64,000 bases of DNA from Caulobacter zeae (GTDB taxonomy: Bacteria > Pseudomonadota > Alphaproteobacteria > Caulobacterales > Caulobacteraceae), in the NCBI RefSeq assembly GCF_002858925.1, contig NZ_PJRS01000034.1:62001-126000 (forward strand), written 5' to 3'. The position numbers and the translations under genes are program-made. Below are positions 26,562-35,803 of the stretch, one piece after another. How positions within the stretch are numbered: the stretch's first letter is position 1; every line of letters begins with the position of its first letter. The notes below the pieces were generated by a model. The model saw only the letters and a program-made list of their open reading frames with translations. It was not told the origin of the DNA and searched no databases.

Positions 26562-27652
26562 GCGCCGACGGCGGGCAATTCCTGTCCTCGGGCCAGCCCA
26601 TCTTCAAGGTGGATGGTCGGGAGATCGCTGCGCTCGGCCGGGGCTGCTTCCGGCTGGAAACCCATGCCGACGACACAGGCCTGTCGAGCCTGGAAGCCGT
26701 CTTCCTGAATCTGGACCGCCCGTCCGAGGGCAAGCCCGTCGACTTCCTGTATTTCGACCGCCAGGTGCTGGACCTGGGCAAGGCCATAGAGATCGCCTTC
26801 CAGCCCGCCGGCGCGCCCATCACGGTGTTCAAGGGCGTGATCACCGCCCTGGGCGGCGAGTTTCCAGAGGCGCGCGAGCCCGAGCTGGTGCTCCACGCCG
26901 AGGACGCCCTGGCGCCGTTGCGCATGCGACGGCGCACCCGGGTGTTCGAGAACGCCAGCGACGCCGACATGCTGCAGCAGGTAGGCTCCGACGCGGGCTT
27001 GACCCCCACCGCCCAGGTCGACGGACCAAGCTACGTGCAGCACCTGCAGGTCAATCAGAGCGACCTGGAGCTTTTGCGCGAGCGGGCGGCGGTCAGCGAC
27101 GGCCTGCTGGTCCTCGACGACCGGGCCCTGACTGTGGAGGCGCGCAGCGCCGCGGCCGATCCGCCGATCCGCATGTCCAACTACAACGAGCTGCTGCGCT
27201 TTACCGTGCTGGCCGACCTGGCGCATCAGCGGACCAAGGTCCGGGTGCACGGCTGGGACGTCTCCGCCAAGCAGGCGATCCACGAGCAGTCGGGCAGCGA
27301 CGACGCCCGCGCCGTGGCCGGATCGGGCGGTCGCACGGGACCGGAAATCCTGGCCGACATCTGGCCCGAGGTCGTCGAGGACCTGCACCTGGAAGCGCCG
27401 GCCACGCCGGACGAGGCCCGCGCGCTGGCCAAGGGCGCCATGCAGCGCCGGGCCCGCAACTTCGTGCGAGGCCGGGGCGTGGCCAACGGCGATCCCAACC
27501 TCAAGGTCGGAAGCCGGGTGGAGCTGGTCGACATCGGCGCCTTCTTCTCGGGCGTCTACCAGCTGACCTCGGTGCGGCACGCCTTCGACATGAGCTACGG
27601 CTACCGCACCCACTTCGAAGCCTGCCGCGCCGAGCTGGGAGATCCATCATGA
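26558..27652 (+). CDS. Spike hub subunit, gpD/VgrG N-terminal-like (first half of a split Pvc8)
   Basis: A 364-residue protein with the phage late-control gpD / VgrG N-terminal fold: PIFKVDGREI at the start, LDLGKAIEIAFQPAG, VLHAEDALAPLRMRRRTRVF, YVQHLQVNQSDLELLRERAA and a C-terminal domain with GRGVANGDPNLKVGSRVELV. It forms the trimeric hub under the spike. In Afp/PVC the hub and needle are one protein (Afp8/Pvc8). Here the needle is in the next gene, which overlaps by 4 bp. Confidence 0.9.
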   Translation: MSADGGQFLSSGQPIFKVDGREIAALGRGCFRLETHADDTGLSSLEAVFLNLDRPSEGKPVDFLYFDRQVLDLGKAIEIAFQPAGAPITVFKGVITALGGEFPEAREPELVLHAEDALAPLRMRRRTRVFENASDADMLQQVGSDAGLTPTAQVDGPSYVQHLQVNQSDLELLRERAAVSDGLLVLDDRALTVEARSAAADPPIRMSNYNELLRFTVLADLAHQRTKVRVHGWDVSAKQAIHEQSGSDDARAVAGSGGRTGPEILADIWPEVVEDLHLEAPATPDEARALAKGAMQRRARNFVRGRGVANGDPNLKVGSRVELVDIGAFFSGVYQLTSVRHAFDMSYGYRTHFEACRAELGDPS

Positions 27653-28350
27653 TCGCGCGCGACCCCAAGGGCGTCGTCCTGCCGTTCGCCCGCCCTCGCC
27701 TGGCCGGCGTCTATCCGGCCCTGGTCCGCGATGTTCAGGACCCGGATCAGCAGGGCCGGGTGAAGATCGAGCTGCCCTTCGTCGGCGACGACGACGGCCC
27801 GTCCGCCCAGGCCTGGGCGCGGCTGTCCACGGCCCTGGCCGGCGCCTCGCGCGGAACCTGGTTCATCCCCGAGCCCGGCGACGAGGTGCTGGTGGCCTTC
27901 GAGGCGGGCGATCCCCGCCGGCCGGTGGTGATCGGATCGCTCTGGAACGGCGAGGACACGCCGCCGGAGACGATGAACGCCAACAACGACGTGCGCAGCT
28001 TCACCTCGCGGTCGGGCCACAAGCTGACCTTCGACGACACCGACGGCGCGACCAAGGTCCAGGTCAAGACCCAGGGCGGCCACGAGCTGACCCTGGACGA
28101 CGCCAGCGGCGGCAAGATCACCGTCAGCCACTCCAACGGCGCCAGCGTGGTCATCGACGCGGCAGGCAACGTGAAGATCATCGCCAACGCCAACTGCGAG
28201 GTGCAGGCCGCGATGGTCAAGGTGACCGCCTCCATGGTCACCGTGGACGCGGCGATGTCGAAATTCTCGGGCGTGGTTAAGGCCGACACGGTGATCACTA
28301 ACAGCGTGGTCTCGTCCTCCTACACCCCCGGCGCCGGGAACGTGTGGTGA
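27649..28350 (+). CDS. Spike needle subunit, gpV/gp5 OB-fold type (second half of a split Pvc8)
   Basis: A 233-residue baseplate protein V. The OB-fold lies at about 18-100 (YPALVRDVQDPDQQGRVKIE, then WFIPEPGDEVLVAFEAGDPR and PVVIGSLWNGED). A beta-helical needle with the usual repeats follows (SGHKLTFDDTDG, GHELTLDDASGGKITV, VVIDAAGNVKI) and ends at PGAGNVW. It will form the trimeric puncturing tip. It has no PAAR domain at its end. The start at 27649 overlaps the gpD stop (ATGA). Confidence 0.94.
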   Translation: MIARDPKGVVLPFARPRLAGVYPALVRDVQDPDQQGRVKIELPFVGDDDGPSAQAWARLSTALAGASRGTWFIPEPGDEVLVAFEAGDPRRPVVIGSLWNGEDTPPETMNANNDVRSFTSRSGHKLTFDDTDGATKVQVKTQGGHELTLDDASGGKITVSHSNGASVVIDAAGNVKIIANANCEVQAAMVKVTASMVTVDAAMSKFSGVVKADTVITNSVVSSSYTPGAGNVW

Positions 28351-30770
28351 GCGCCGCCCCGGCCCCGGCGCGCCGGCTGACCGTGCCGGCCACGCGCAGG
28401 GATTCGCGCGAGATCCTGGTCACCGCGCCGCCCTTCTTCCTGCGCGACCCGGCCGCGCCGCCGACCAGCGATCCGGCCGTCGCGGTGAGCCCGCCCCTGT
28501 TGTCGTTCGACGGGGCGGACTTCATGGACGACTTCCTGGCCGGCGCCGCCGCGCCCGAGCGCCTGCCTCGGCTGCTGGCCTGGCGCGACTGGGCCGAGCC
28601 GCCGGCCTCGATGCTGGACGCGGTCGGGACCCGGCTCCATCCGACCTCGGTGCGGCGCGCCCCGCCCCTGGCCGTCGAGCCGGAGACCGAGGCGGCGGGG
28701 GTGCTCGACGCCGACGGGATACCGCATGGCGACCCGGCATGGCTGCGCAAGCTCTACCTGCCGCTGCACCTGCGCTTCACCCTGGTGGCGTTCGACCTGC
28801 TGTGCGAGCGCCAGGGCTGGCCCCGGGTCGCCAAGTCCCGGATCCTGGGTTCGGGCGCGGTGGTGCGCCGGCTGGTGCGCGACCCCGCCGGCGAGCGATG
28901 GGAAGACTGGATCAGCGTCGACGGCAAGCGCGGCGTCTGGCTCGAGCTGGCGGGCGGCCTGCCGGCCGATCCCGAAGCCATCCCCGACGCCGCCTGGGGC
29001 GGGCAGGACGCGGCCTTGAAGGCGCGCCTGGAGCTGAAGGCCGAGACGCCCCTGCCCAAGGCGCTGGACAGCGCGCGGCTGTCGCTGCTGCCCGGCACGG
29101 TGGCCGGCGCGGCCGCCCACACCACGCTCTACGGCCTCTTGCCGGTGCTCTCGGCCGCCGAACAGGTCCAGGACGAGGCGCCTCCGGCCCTGGCCGCCGA
29201 CATCGCCGCGGCCATGGCCGCCGAAACCGACGCCCGACTAACCTCGGCCTGGTCCGACGCGCCTGGTCAGCGCGCCGCCATCCGCGCGGCGCTGTCCAAT
29301 CTGCTGGCCCTGACCGTAACGCCCAGCGCGCCGACCAACGCGCAGGTCGCCGCATCGCGCAACGCCATCCTGTCGTTCGGCATGATCCCCAGCTCGACCC
29401 TGGACGCGACCCTGCGGGACGTGGTGCGCAAGGTGATCGCCGACGGCTTCGCGGCCCTGGCGCCGTCGGCGGGCGTGATCGGCCCGACCAGCGCCCCCGC
29501 CGCCTTCTGGTCCAACGCCGAGCAGTCCGCTCAATGGGCCAGCGGCAACCCCACCGTCACTCTCAGCTTCAGCGCGCGCCTGTCCGACTGGCGGGTGCTG
29601 ATCCGCGATCGCCTGCGCCGGGCGATCGACGGGGTGCTGATCCCGACCGGCGCGCCCAGCACCGATGCCGAGTTGGGCGTAATCGCGCGCGGCGTCATGG
29701 CGGTGGCCCTGTTGCGGGTGCGCGCCTTCCGCCTGGCCCTGCTGGCCAATCTGCACGCCCAGATGTTCGACGAGGCCGACACCGCCACTCTCGCGGCCGT
29801 GACGCCATTGACGTTCAAGGGCGTCACCTACCAGACGCCCGCCGCGACGACCGGCGCCCTCTCGGTCGAGATCGAGGCGGTCTACGGGCTGGACACGGTG
29901 ACCAGCCCCGCCGAGGCCGTGCCAATCTGGTCGCCGCTGAACCGCGCCCAGCCGGCCAACGCCGACGCCGTGCACCGCGCGGCCCTGGCGCTGGAGGCGC
30001 TGTTCAGCCCGCTGGACGAGGCCGGGGCCGCCGGCGGCAGCGCCTACGAGACCCGGCTGGCCAAGTTGATCGTCGACGAGGTCGCGCCCGCGATCACCGG
30101 GCCGTTCAGCCTGCCCGACGATCCGATCCACCGCCTTCGAACCTTCGGCCTGGACCTGTTCGAGCAGCCCGCGCGTGGCCTGCTGGTCTTTCCCGGCCCG
30201 ACGCCCGAGGCCGCAACCTTCGATACGATGCGCCAGACGGTGGCCGCCAGCTACGCCGCCAGCGTACCCGTCGCCGTCGCCGAGTCCCGGGGTCGCGCCA
30301 GGGCGCACCGGCTGCGCTACGACCACGACAACGTCTTCGCCGTATGGTGCTGGGCGCGGGTGGCGGGCCACACGCCCTGCGAGCAGGCCAAGCTGGTCTG
30401 GACCGGCCGGTCCGAGCCTTTCACCATCGCCGAGCCCACTGACATCCTGGGCGCCAAGCCGGTGACGATCCAACTGCCGGACCTGGCCAAGCTCGTGCGC
30501 GACATCCCCCGCATCGCCAAGGCCCGCGCCAAGCCGTTCGCCGGGTTCAACACCCCGCCGAACTCCGGCTACAACGTCGGCGACGACCCCAAGGACACCT
30601 CGCGCGCCTGGGGCGTGGGCTGGATCTGCAGCTTCGCGATCCCGGTGATCACGATCTGCGCCTTCATCCTGTTCAGCATCATTTTCAGCATACTGATCGC
30701 CCTGCCCGGCTTCGCCTGGATGCTGCTGCTGAAGTTCTGCATCCCCATACCGGTCCCGAAGAAATCATGA
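28347..30770 (+). CDS. eCIS-associated protein with hydrophobic C-terminal tail, possible membrane anchor
   Basis: An 807-residue protein of no family I recognise, encoded between the spike and gp25 genes and overlapping both neighbours by 4 bp. I chose the GTG at 28347 (GTGA overlap) over the GTG one codon upstream. Most of it is mixed alpha/beta and Ala-rich. Several regions read as helical bundles, such as the patch around residues 440-480 (IARGVMAVALLRVRAFRLAL). The last 50 residues are strikingly hydrophobic (WICSFAIPVITICAFILFSI, then a second stretch ending LLLKFCIPIP) and end KKS, enough for one or two membrane spans. Classical Afp/PVC particles have no membrane protein here. A role as envelope anchor, or as a hydrophobic plug or cargo loaded near the spike, is inference. 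Confidence 0.62.
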   Translation: MSAAPAPARRLTVPATRRDSREILVTAPPFFLRDPAAPPTSDPAVAVSPPLLSFDGADFMDDFLAGAAAPERLPRLLAWRDWAEPPASMLDAVGTRLHPTSVRRAPPLAVEPETEAAGVLDADGIPHGDPAWLRKLYLPLHLRFTLVAFDLLCERQGWPRVAKSRILGSGAVVRRLVRDPAGERWEDWISVDGKRGVWLELAGGLPADPEAIPDAAWGGQDAALKARLELKAETPLPKALDSARLSLLPGTVAGAAAHTTLYGLLPVLSAAEQVQDEAPPALAADIAAAMAAETDARLTSAWSDAPGQRAAIRAALSNLLALTVTPSAPTNAQVAASRNAILSFGMIPSSTLDATLRDVVRKVIADGFAALAPSAGVIGPTSAPAAFWSNAEQSAQWASGNPTVTLSFSARLSDWRVLIRDRLRRAIDGVLIPTGAPSTDAELGVIARGVMAVALLRVRAFRLALLANLHAQMFDEADTATLAAVTPLTFKGVTYQTPAATTGALSVEIEAVYGLDTVTSPAEAVPIWSPLNRAQPANADAVHRAALALEALFSPLDEAGAAGGSAYETRLAKLIVDEVAPAITGPFSLPDDPIHRLRTFGLDLFEQPARGLLVFPGPTPEAATFDTMRQTVAASYAASVPVAVAESRGRARAHRLRYDHDNVFAVWCWARVAGHTPCEQAKLVWTGRSEPFTIAEPTDILGAKPVTIQLPDLAKLVRDIPRIAKARAKPFAGFNTPPNSGYNVGDDPKDTSRAWGVGWICSFAIPVITICAFILFSIIFSILIALPGFAWMLLLKFCIPIPVPKKS

Positions 30771-31165
30771 GCGCGGGATCCAACAGATTGGGCGTGGGCC
30801 TGCGCTTCCCCCCCGTCACCGGCCAGGGATGGGACTGGGTGGCGGGCGTCGACGCCGTCGACCAGGCCGTACGCGCGGTGCTGCTGACCGAACCGGGCGA
30901 ACGGATCGGCCGCCCCGTCTTCGGCGCGGGCCTGCGGCGCTTCCTGTTCCAGCCCAACAGCCTGGAGACCCGGGCCCAGATCCAGAAGGCGGTCGCCGAC
31001 GCCCTGTCGCGCGACGAAGGCAGGATCCGCCTCGAGGACGTCAGCGTCGTGGCCGATCCGCGCGAGCCGACGCTGCTGCGCATCGGCGTCCGCTACCAGG
31101 TCCCGCCCGATCCCGGTCCGCGCAGCCTGGTCTATCCCTTCTATCTCGACGCAGGAGCGGCTTGA
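30767..31165 (+). CDS. Baseplate wedge protein gp25 (Pvc9-like)
   Basis: A 132-residue GPW/gp25 protein: VDAVDQAVRAVLLTEPGERI followed by GRPVFGAGLRRFLFQPNS, then IRLEDVSVVADP and RIGVRYQVPP. The conserved EPGER motif initiates sheath assembly on the baseplate in the T4 and T6SS homologues. It overlaps the upstream gene by 4 bp and is followed after 1 bp by the Pvc11-type gene. Confidence 0.95.
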   Translation: MSAGSNRLGVGLRFPPVTGQGWDWVAGVDAVDQAVRAVLLTEPGERIGRPVFGAGLRRFLFQPNSLETRAQIQKAVADALSRDEGRIRLEDVSVVADPREPTLLRIGVRYQVPPDPGPRSLVYPFYLDAGAA

Positions 31166-31166
31166 G

Positions 31167-33434
31167 ATGGCTTTGACCCCTCCTCGCCTCGACGATCGCG
31201 GCTATGCCGACCTGCGGGCCGAGCTGATCCGGCGCATCCCCGTCCACTCGCCGGAATGGACCGACTACAATCCCACCGACCCGGGCATCGCCCTGCTCGA
31301 ACTGTTCGCCTTCCTGGGCGACAACCTGCTGTACCGGCTGAACCGTGCGCCCGAAGCGTCGAAGCTGGCGTTCCTCCAGTTGCTGAACATCCCGCCCCGG
31401 CCGGCGAGCGTCGCGCGGGTCCAGGTGCGGGTCGACCTGCAGAAGGGCGCGGTCGATCCGGTGACGCCCGACTTCTCGCCCACCGCCCCGCGCCTGCAAT
31501 TCGCCGCCGGGGACGTGCTGTTCCAGGCCACCGACGAGATCACCGTCCTGCCGGTCGAACTGGCCGGCTACGTCAAGCGCCCCTACGAGGGCGCTGCCCC
31601 GCCCGAGGGACAGGCCTCGGTCGAACAGCTGCTGAAAGATCACCTGGGCGTGGCCCCGGCCCTGACCGCCTACAAGACAACGCCGCTGCCCGCGCCCAAG
31701 GGCGGCGCCTTGCCGCCTGCGACCTCGACCGCGCCTTCGTCCACGGTGGACGGCGCGCTGTGGCTGGCCTTGCTGGCGCCGGCGCCGGTGCTGAAGGCGC
31801 TGGACACCGGCGATCCCGCCGCGACGCTCGACCTGGTGCGGCGCAAGATCGCCGGCAAGGTGCTCAGCCTGGGCGTACGCACTGACGACGCCCTGTGCGG
31901 CCCCGCCGACGCCCTGCGCTGCCCCGACGCCGACAGTTCACCGGCGCGCTGGCCCGTGCGCTACGACATCTCGACCGGCGGCTTCTCGGGCGCGGCCCGG
32001 CGTGTCGACAAGATCGCCTATCGCCGCCTCGCGGTCGAGGCGGACGACACCGACGGGCTGGGCCAGGCCGGGACGCTGCGTCTGCGGATTCCGGAAGCCG
32101 GCGGCGACGGGTCCCTGCCGTTCGGCGACTGGCGGGCCGGCAGCTTCGACATTCCCGACGAGGACCTGCTGGGCGTCGGCGGCCTGCCGCCCCGGCTGGA
32201 CGATCCCGACCTGGCGGCGCGGGTCCTGGCCTGGATCCGCGTGCGGCGGATCGACGACGCCGATCCGCCCATCCAGGTGCGGCTGGTCGACGCCAACATG
32301 GTCATGGCCGAACAGGCGGTGACCGCGTCTCCGGAAATGCTGGGCGCCGGCCAGGGCCGCGCCGGCCAGACCGTCAACCTGTCCAAGACGCCGGTGATCC
32401 AGGACAGCGAGGTCATCCAGGTGCGCACCGAGGCGGGCTGGGCGGCCTGGACCCGGGCGGACGACCTGGCCCTGGCCGGACCGGACGACCCGTTCTACGC
32501 CCTGGAGCCGACCGACGGGACGGTGACGTTCGGCGACGGCGTGCATGGCCGCATGCCCCTGCCCGGCCAGGCGATCCGGGTGCTGGCCTATCGCTACGGA
32601 GGCGGCGCCAAGGGCAATGTCGGGGCCGGAGGCGTCTCGCGCGTGCGGGGAGCCCCGCTGCGGGCGACCAACCCCTTGCCAGCGGCGGGCGGCCAGGACG
32701 CCGAGACCGCGGCCCAGGCCCAGGCCCGCATCCCCAAGGTCCTGCGCGCCCGCGACCGGGCCGTGTGCGCCGACGACTTCGCCGACATCGCGCTGGAGAC
32801 GCCCGGGGCGATGATCGGCCGCGCCCAGGTGCTGCCGCGCCACAAGCCCTTCGAGCGGGCCGACGGCATTCCCGGCGTGGTCACCCTGATCGTCCTGCCG
32901 GCCCAGGACCTGGTGACGCCCGACACGCCCACGCCCGACCGGGAGGTGCTGCGCAAGGTCTGCGCCTGGCTGGAGCCGCGCCGGCTGGTGACCACCGAGC
33001 TCTATGTCACCCCGCCCGAGTATGTCGACGTCGACATCGCCATCGCCGTGGACGCCCAGGCCGGCGTCGGCGAGGAGACACTGCGGCGCTGGGTCGAGCT
33101 GGCCCTGAGGCAGCACTTCGCCCCCCTGCCCCCCTATGGTCCCGACGGCGAGGGCTGGCCGTTCGGGCGGGCGGTGCGGGATCGCGACGCCGAGGCCGCG
33201 GCCCTGCGGGTGCAGGGCGTGGCCATCGTCAACGATGTGGTCGTCCAGGGCGTGTCGATCGGTCCCGACGGCGTGCGGGACGCGGTGACCCAGAGCGTGC
33301 CGCTCCAGAAATGGCAGTTGCCCGTCATCCGCAAGGTGGGCGTCGCCATCGGCCCGACCGCACCCTCGCTGGACCCCGATCCCGATCCGCCCGTCGGCGG
33401 CGTGGCCGTGCCGGTCGAACAGGAGGAGTGCTAG
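31167..33434 (+). CDS. Baseplate J/gp6-type protein (Pvc11-like)
   Basis: A 755-residue putative baseplate assembly protein. The N terminus (LDDRGYADLRAELIRRIP, then WTDYNPTDPGIALLELFAFL and NLLYRLNRAPEASKLAFLQL) is the signature of the Pvc11/TssF-like wedge family. The baseplate J region follows (TDGTVTFGDGVHGRMPLPGQ, YRYGGGAKGNVGAGGVSRV and ARIPKVLRARDRAVCADDFA). The C terminus holds wedge beta domains. It builds the baseplate ring with gp25 and the next protein. Confidence 0.95.
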   Translation: MALTPPRLDDRGYADLRAELIRRIPVHSPEWTDYNPTDPGIALLELFAFLGDNLLYRLNRAPEASKLAFLQLLNIPPRPASVARVQVRVDLQKGAVDPVTPDFSPTAPRLQFAAGDVLFQATDEITVLPVELAGYVKRPYEGAAPPEGQASVEQLLKDHLGVAPALTAYKTTPLPAPKGGALPPATSTAPSSTVDGALWLALLAPAPVLKALDTGDPAATLDLVRRKIAGKVLSLGVRTDDALCGPADALRCPDADSSPARWPVRYDISTGGFSGAARRVDKIAYRRLAVEADDTDGLGQAGTLRLRIPEAGGDGSLPFGDWRAGSFDIPDEDLLGVGGLPPRLDDPDLAARVLAWIRVRRIDDADPPIQVRLVDANMVMAEQAVTASPEMLGAGQGRAGQTVNLSKTPVIQDSEVIQVRTEAGWAAWTRADDLALAGPDDPFYALEPTDGTVTFGDGVHGRMPLPGQAIRVLAYRYGGGAKGNVGAGGVSRVRGAPLRATNPLPAAGGQDAETAAQAQARIPKVLRARDRAVCADDFADIALETPGAMIGRAQVLPRHKPFERADGIPGVVTLIVLPAQDLVTPDTPTPDREVLRKVCAWLEPRRLVTTELYVTPPEYVDVDIAIAVDAQAGVGEETLRRWVELALRQHFAPLPPYGPDGEGWPFGRAVRDRDAEAAALRVQGVAIVNDVVVQGVSIGPDGVRDAVTQSVPLQKWQLPVIRKVGVAIGPTAPSLDPDPDPPVGGVAVPVEQEEC

Positions 33435-33436
33435 CC

Positions 33437-35803
33437 ATGCGCCAGCCCGCCTTCGCGCACCTGACCGGACCGGCGATGTGGCGGCGCTGCGATTTCGATC
33501 GCACGCGTATCGCCCCAGCCCCCGCCCGGGTCATGCTGGCCCCGAAGGCGACGCTGCCGGCCAAGGCGGCCGATCCCGCACCCTGGCTGGCGGCGCGCGG
33601 CGGCGCCGCCGTCGTGCCTTGCCCGCCCGACCTCTGCGCCGAGGCGGCGGTGCTGCTGGCCGATCCGGCGCGGGGCCTGCTGGCCCTCGAGGGCGGAGCG
33701 ACCGGAACCTGGCGCGCCCTGCCTCTCCCCCGCGCCCGCGTGCGCCGGCCCACGCCCGGACCGTTCGATTTCCAGCCGACCACGCCGCCGGCCGATCCGG
33801 CCGCGCCCGTCGACATCGCCCGCGACGCGGCCGGGCGGGTCTGGCTGCTTGATCGCGCCCCGCCCCGGCTGCGCGTGCTGTCGCCCGACCTGACCCTGCT
33901 GGACACCCAGACCCCGCCGGGCGCCTCCGCGCCGGACCAGGTGGTCTGCAGCGACTGGTGCGCGGCCGTGACCGACGGTGATCGGCTGCTGGTCCAGCCG
34001 TTCGGCGGGGTCTGGGGCGTCGCGTCGCTGCCCGCCCCCGCAATCGCCTTGGCGGCGGATCCCGAATTCGACCTGCTGGTCGTCCTCCTGCCGGGCCCGA
34101 AGCTGGCGATCGTGACGCCCGACGGCCTGACCGTCCATGCGCTGCCGGCCATAACCGCGCCGGTGTTCCTGCTGGTGATCGGTCCGAACACCATCATGGT
34201 CGGCGAGCCGAGGGGCGCTCCCGGGTCGCCGACCGAAACACGCTTCGTCAGCTACGGCCTGTCGCCCGCCGATGGCCCCACCATGATCTCCAGCTTCGGC
34301 GTACGGGGCGTGGACGGGCGAGCCGTGTGGCGGCAAGGCGACCAGGTCTTCGCCAGCACCGCCGACGGCGCCCGCGCCCTCTATGCCCGCGAGGCGCCCG
34401 TCGAGACCGAGGGCTGCGTCGAGACCTACGCCCTGGACAGCGAGATCTTCGCCTGCCCCTGGCATCGGGTGTTCATCGACGCCTGCATTCCGCCGGGCGC
34501 GACCGTCACGCTGGAGACCAAGACCGCCGACAGCCTGCCGCCGTTCCCGGTGCGGCGGCCGCCCCGACCGCCGGCCGACGTCAGCACGCCGGCCACGCCG
34601 GTCAACATCGAGGATCCCTGGCCGCCCCTGGGGTCATTGACCGCGGACGAAGCCGGCTGGACGCCGCTGGGCGAACTGGACGTTCGCGGCGCCCAGGCCG
34701 ACATCCCCGATCCGCCGGAACGGATCACCCGCCCCTCCGAGGAACCCTATGCGCAGGTCCGGTCCGACGCCGTCGCGCCCTGGCCCCAGGTCACCCTGGA
34801 GGGCCTGATCAAGGCGCCGCCCGGCCGCTACCTGTGGCTTCGCGTCCGGCTGACCGGCGCCGAGCGGTGCAGCCCCGCCGTGCTGGCCGTGCGGGCCAGC
34901 TACCCGCGTCCATCCCTGCTGGAGGTGCTGCCCGCCTATTGGCGAGCCGACCCGGTGGCGGCCGAGGCGACCGACCGCGCCCTGGCCCTGTTCGAGGGTT
35001 GGATCACCGAGATCGACGCCCGGATCAGCGTCCTGCGCCAGCTGGCCGATCCCCGGCTGGCCCCGCCCGAGGCCCTGGCCTGGCTGGCCAGCTACGCGGC
35101 GATCACCTTCGACCAGCGCCTGGACGAGGCCGTCCGTCGCCAGCTGCTGTCCGAGGCCTGCTGGCTGTACGAGCGGCGCGGCACCGTCCCGGGCCTGACC
35201 CGGCTGATCTCCATCCTGTCCGGCGCGCCCGCGATCATCGTCGAGGGCTTCCGCATGCGCCGGCAGAGCGCCGCCTTCGTAGGCCAGCTTTCGCCGATCC
35301 TCGGCTCGGGGCTGCAACTGGGCGACGCCGACGCGGGCGGCGCCAGCGAGGACCCGGCCGACGCCGAGCTGGAAGCCGACTACGCGGCCCTGATGCTGCG
35401 GCGGGCGATGATCCGCGCCGCGGGCGGACAGCCCTGCCCGCCGGACGATCCGCCCTATCCGCTGGAAACCGACCCGCTGGCCCGCTTCGTGCGGCGCTTC
35501 GCCCACCGCTTCACCGTGGTGCTGTCCCGCGCGCGGACCCCCGTGCTGGAAGCGGTGATCCAGGACGCGATCGAGGCCAACAAGCCCGCCCACACCCTTC
35601 ATGCCCTGTGCTGGATGGACGCCGGCTTCCGGGTCGGCGGCAGCCTGGTGGGCCTGTCGCGGCTGGGCGAGACGCCCTGCTTCGAGCCGGCGCTGCTGGG
35701 AACCGCGGTGCTGGGCGCCGACAACACGCTGGGACGAGCCGAGCCGGAAACGCGCTTCCGGACCGGCGACCGACTTAACCAGGAGAGGACCGGGAAGCCA
35801 TGA
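33437..35803 (+). CDS. Baseplate/tail protein I-type protein (Pvc12-like) with beta-propeller-like N-terminal region
   Basis: A 788-residue protein. The C-terminal part (about 490-640) is the tail protein I / Pvc12 domain: LLEVLPAYWRADP, ALALFEGWITEIDARISVLR, LAWLASYAAITFDQRLDEAV and EACWLYERRGTVPGLTRLIS. The N-terminal about 300 residues have repeated VDIARDAAGRVWLLDRAPPR-like and VWGVASLPAPAIALAADPEF-like units, which suggest a beta-propeller. A beta-sandwich (KAPPGRYLWLRVRLTGAERC) connects the two. The start at 33437 has a consensus AGGAGG at 33421-33426. It links the wedge to the fibre-like proteins encoded next. Confidence 0.88.
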   Translation: MRQPAFAHLTGPAMWRRCDFDRTRIAPAPARVMLAPKATLPAKAADPAPWLAARGGAAVVPCPPDLCAEAAVLLADPARGLLALEGGATGTWRALPLPRARVRRPTPGPFDFQPTTPPADPAAPVDIARDAAGRVWLLDRAPPRLRVLSPDLTLLDTQTPPGASAPDQVVCSDWCAAVTDGDRLLVQPFGGVWGVASLPAPAIALAADPEFDLLVVLLPGPKLAIVTPDGLTVHALPAITAPVFLLVIGPNTIMVGEPRGAPGSPTETRFVSYGLSPADGPTMISSFGVRGVDGRAVWRQGDQVFASTADGARALYAREAPVETEGCVETYALDSEIFACPWHRVFIDACIPPGATVTLETKTADSLPPFPVRRPPRPPADVSTPATPVNIEDPWPPLGSLTADEAGWTPLGELDVRGAQADIPDPPERITRPSEEPYAQVRSDAVAPWPQVTLEGLIKAPPGRYLWLRVRLTGAERCSPAVLAVRASYPRPSLLEVLPAYWRADPVAAEATDRALALFEGWITEIDARISVLRQLADPRLAPPEALAWLASYAAITFDQRLDEAVRRQLLSEACWLYERRGTVPGLTRLISILSGAPAIIVEGFRMRRQSAAFVGQLSPILGSGLQLGDADAGGASEDPADAELEADYAALMLRRAMIRAAGGQPCPPDDPPYPLETDPLARFVRRFAHRFTVVLSRARTPVLEAVIQDAIEANKPAHTLHALCWMDAGFRVGGSLVGLSRLGETPCFEPALLGTAVLGADNTLGRAEPETRFRTGDRLNQERTGKP

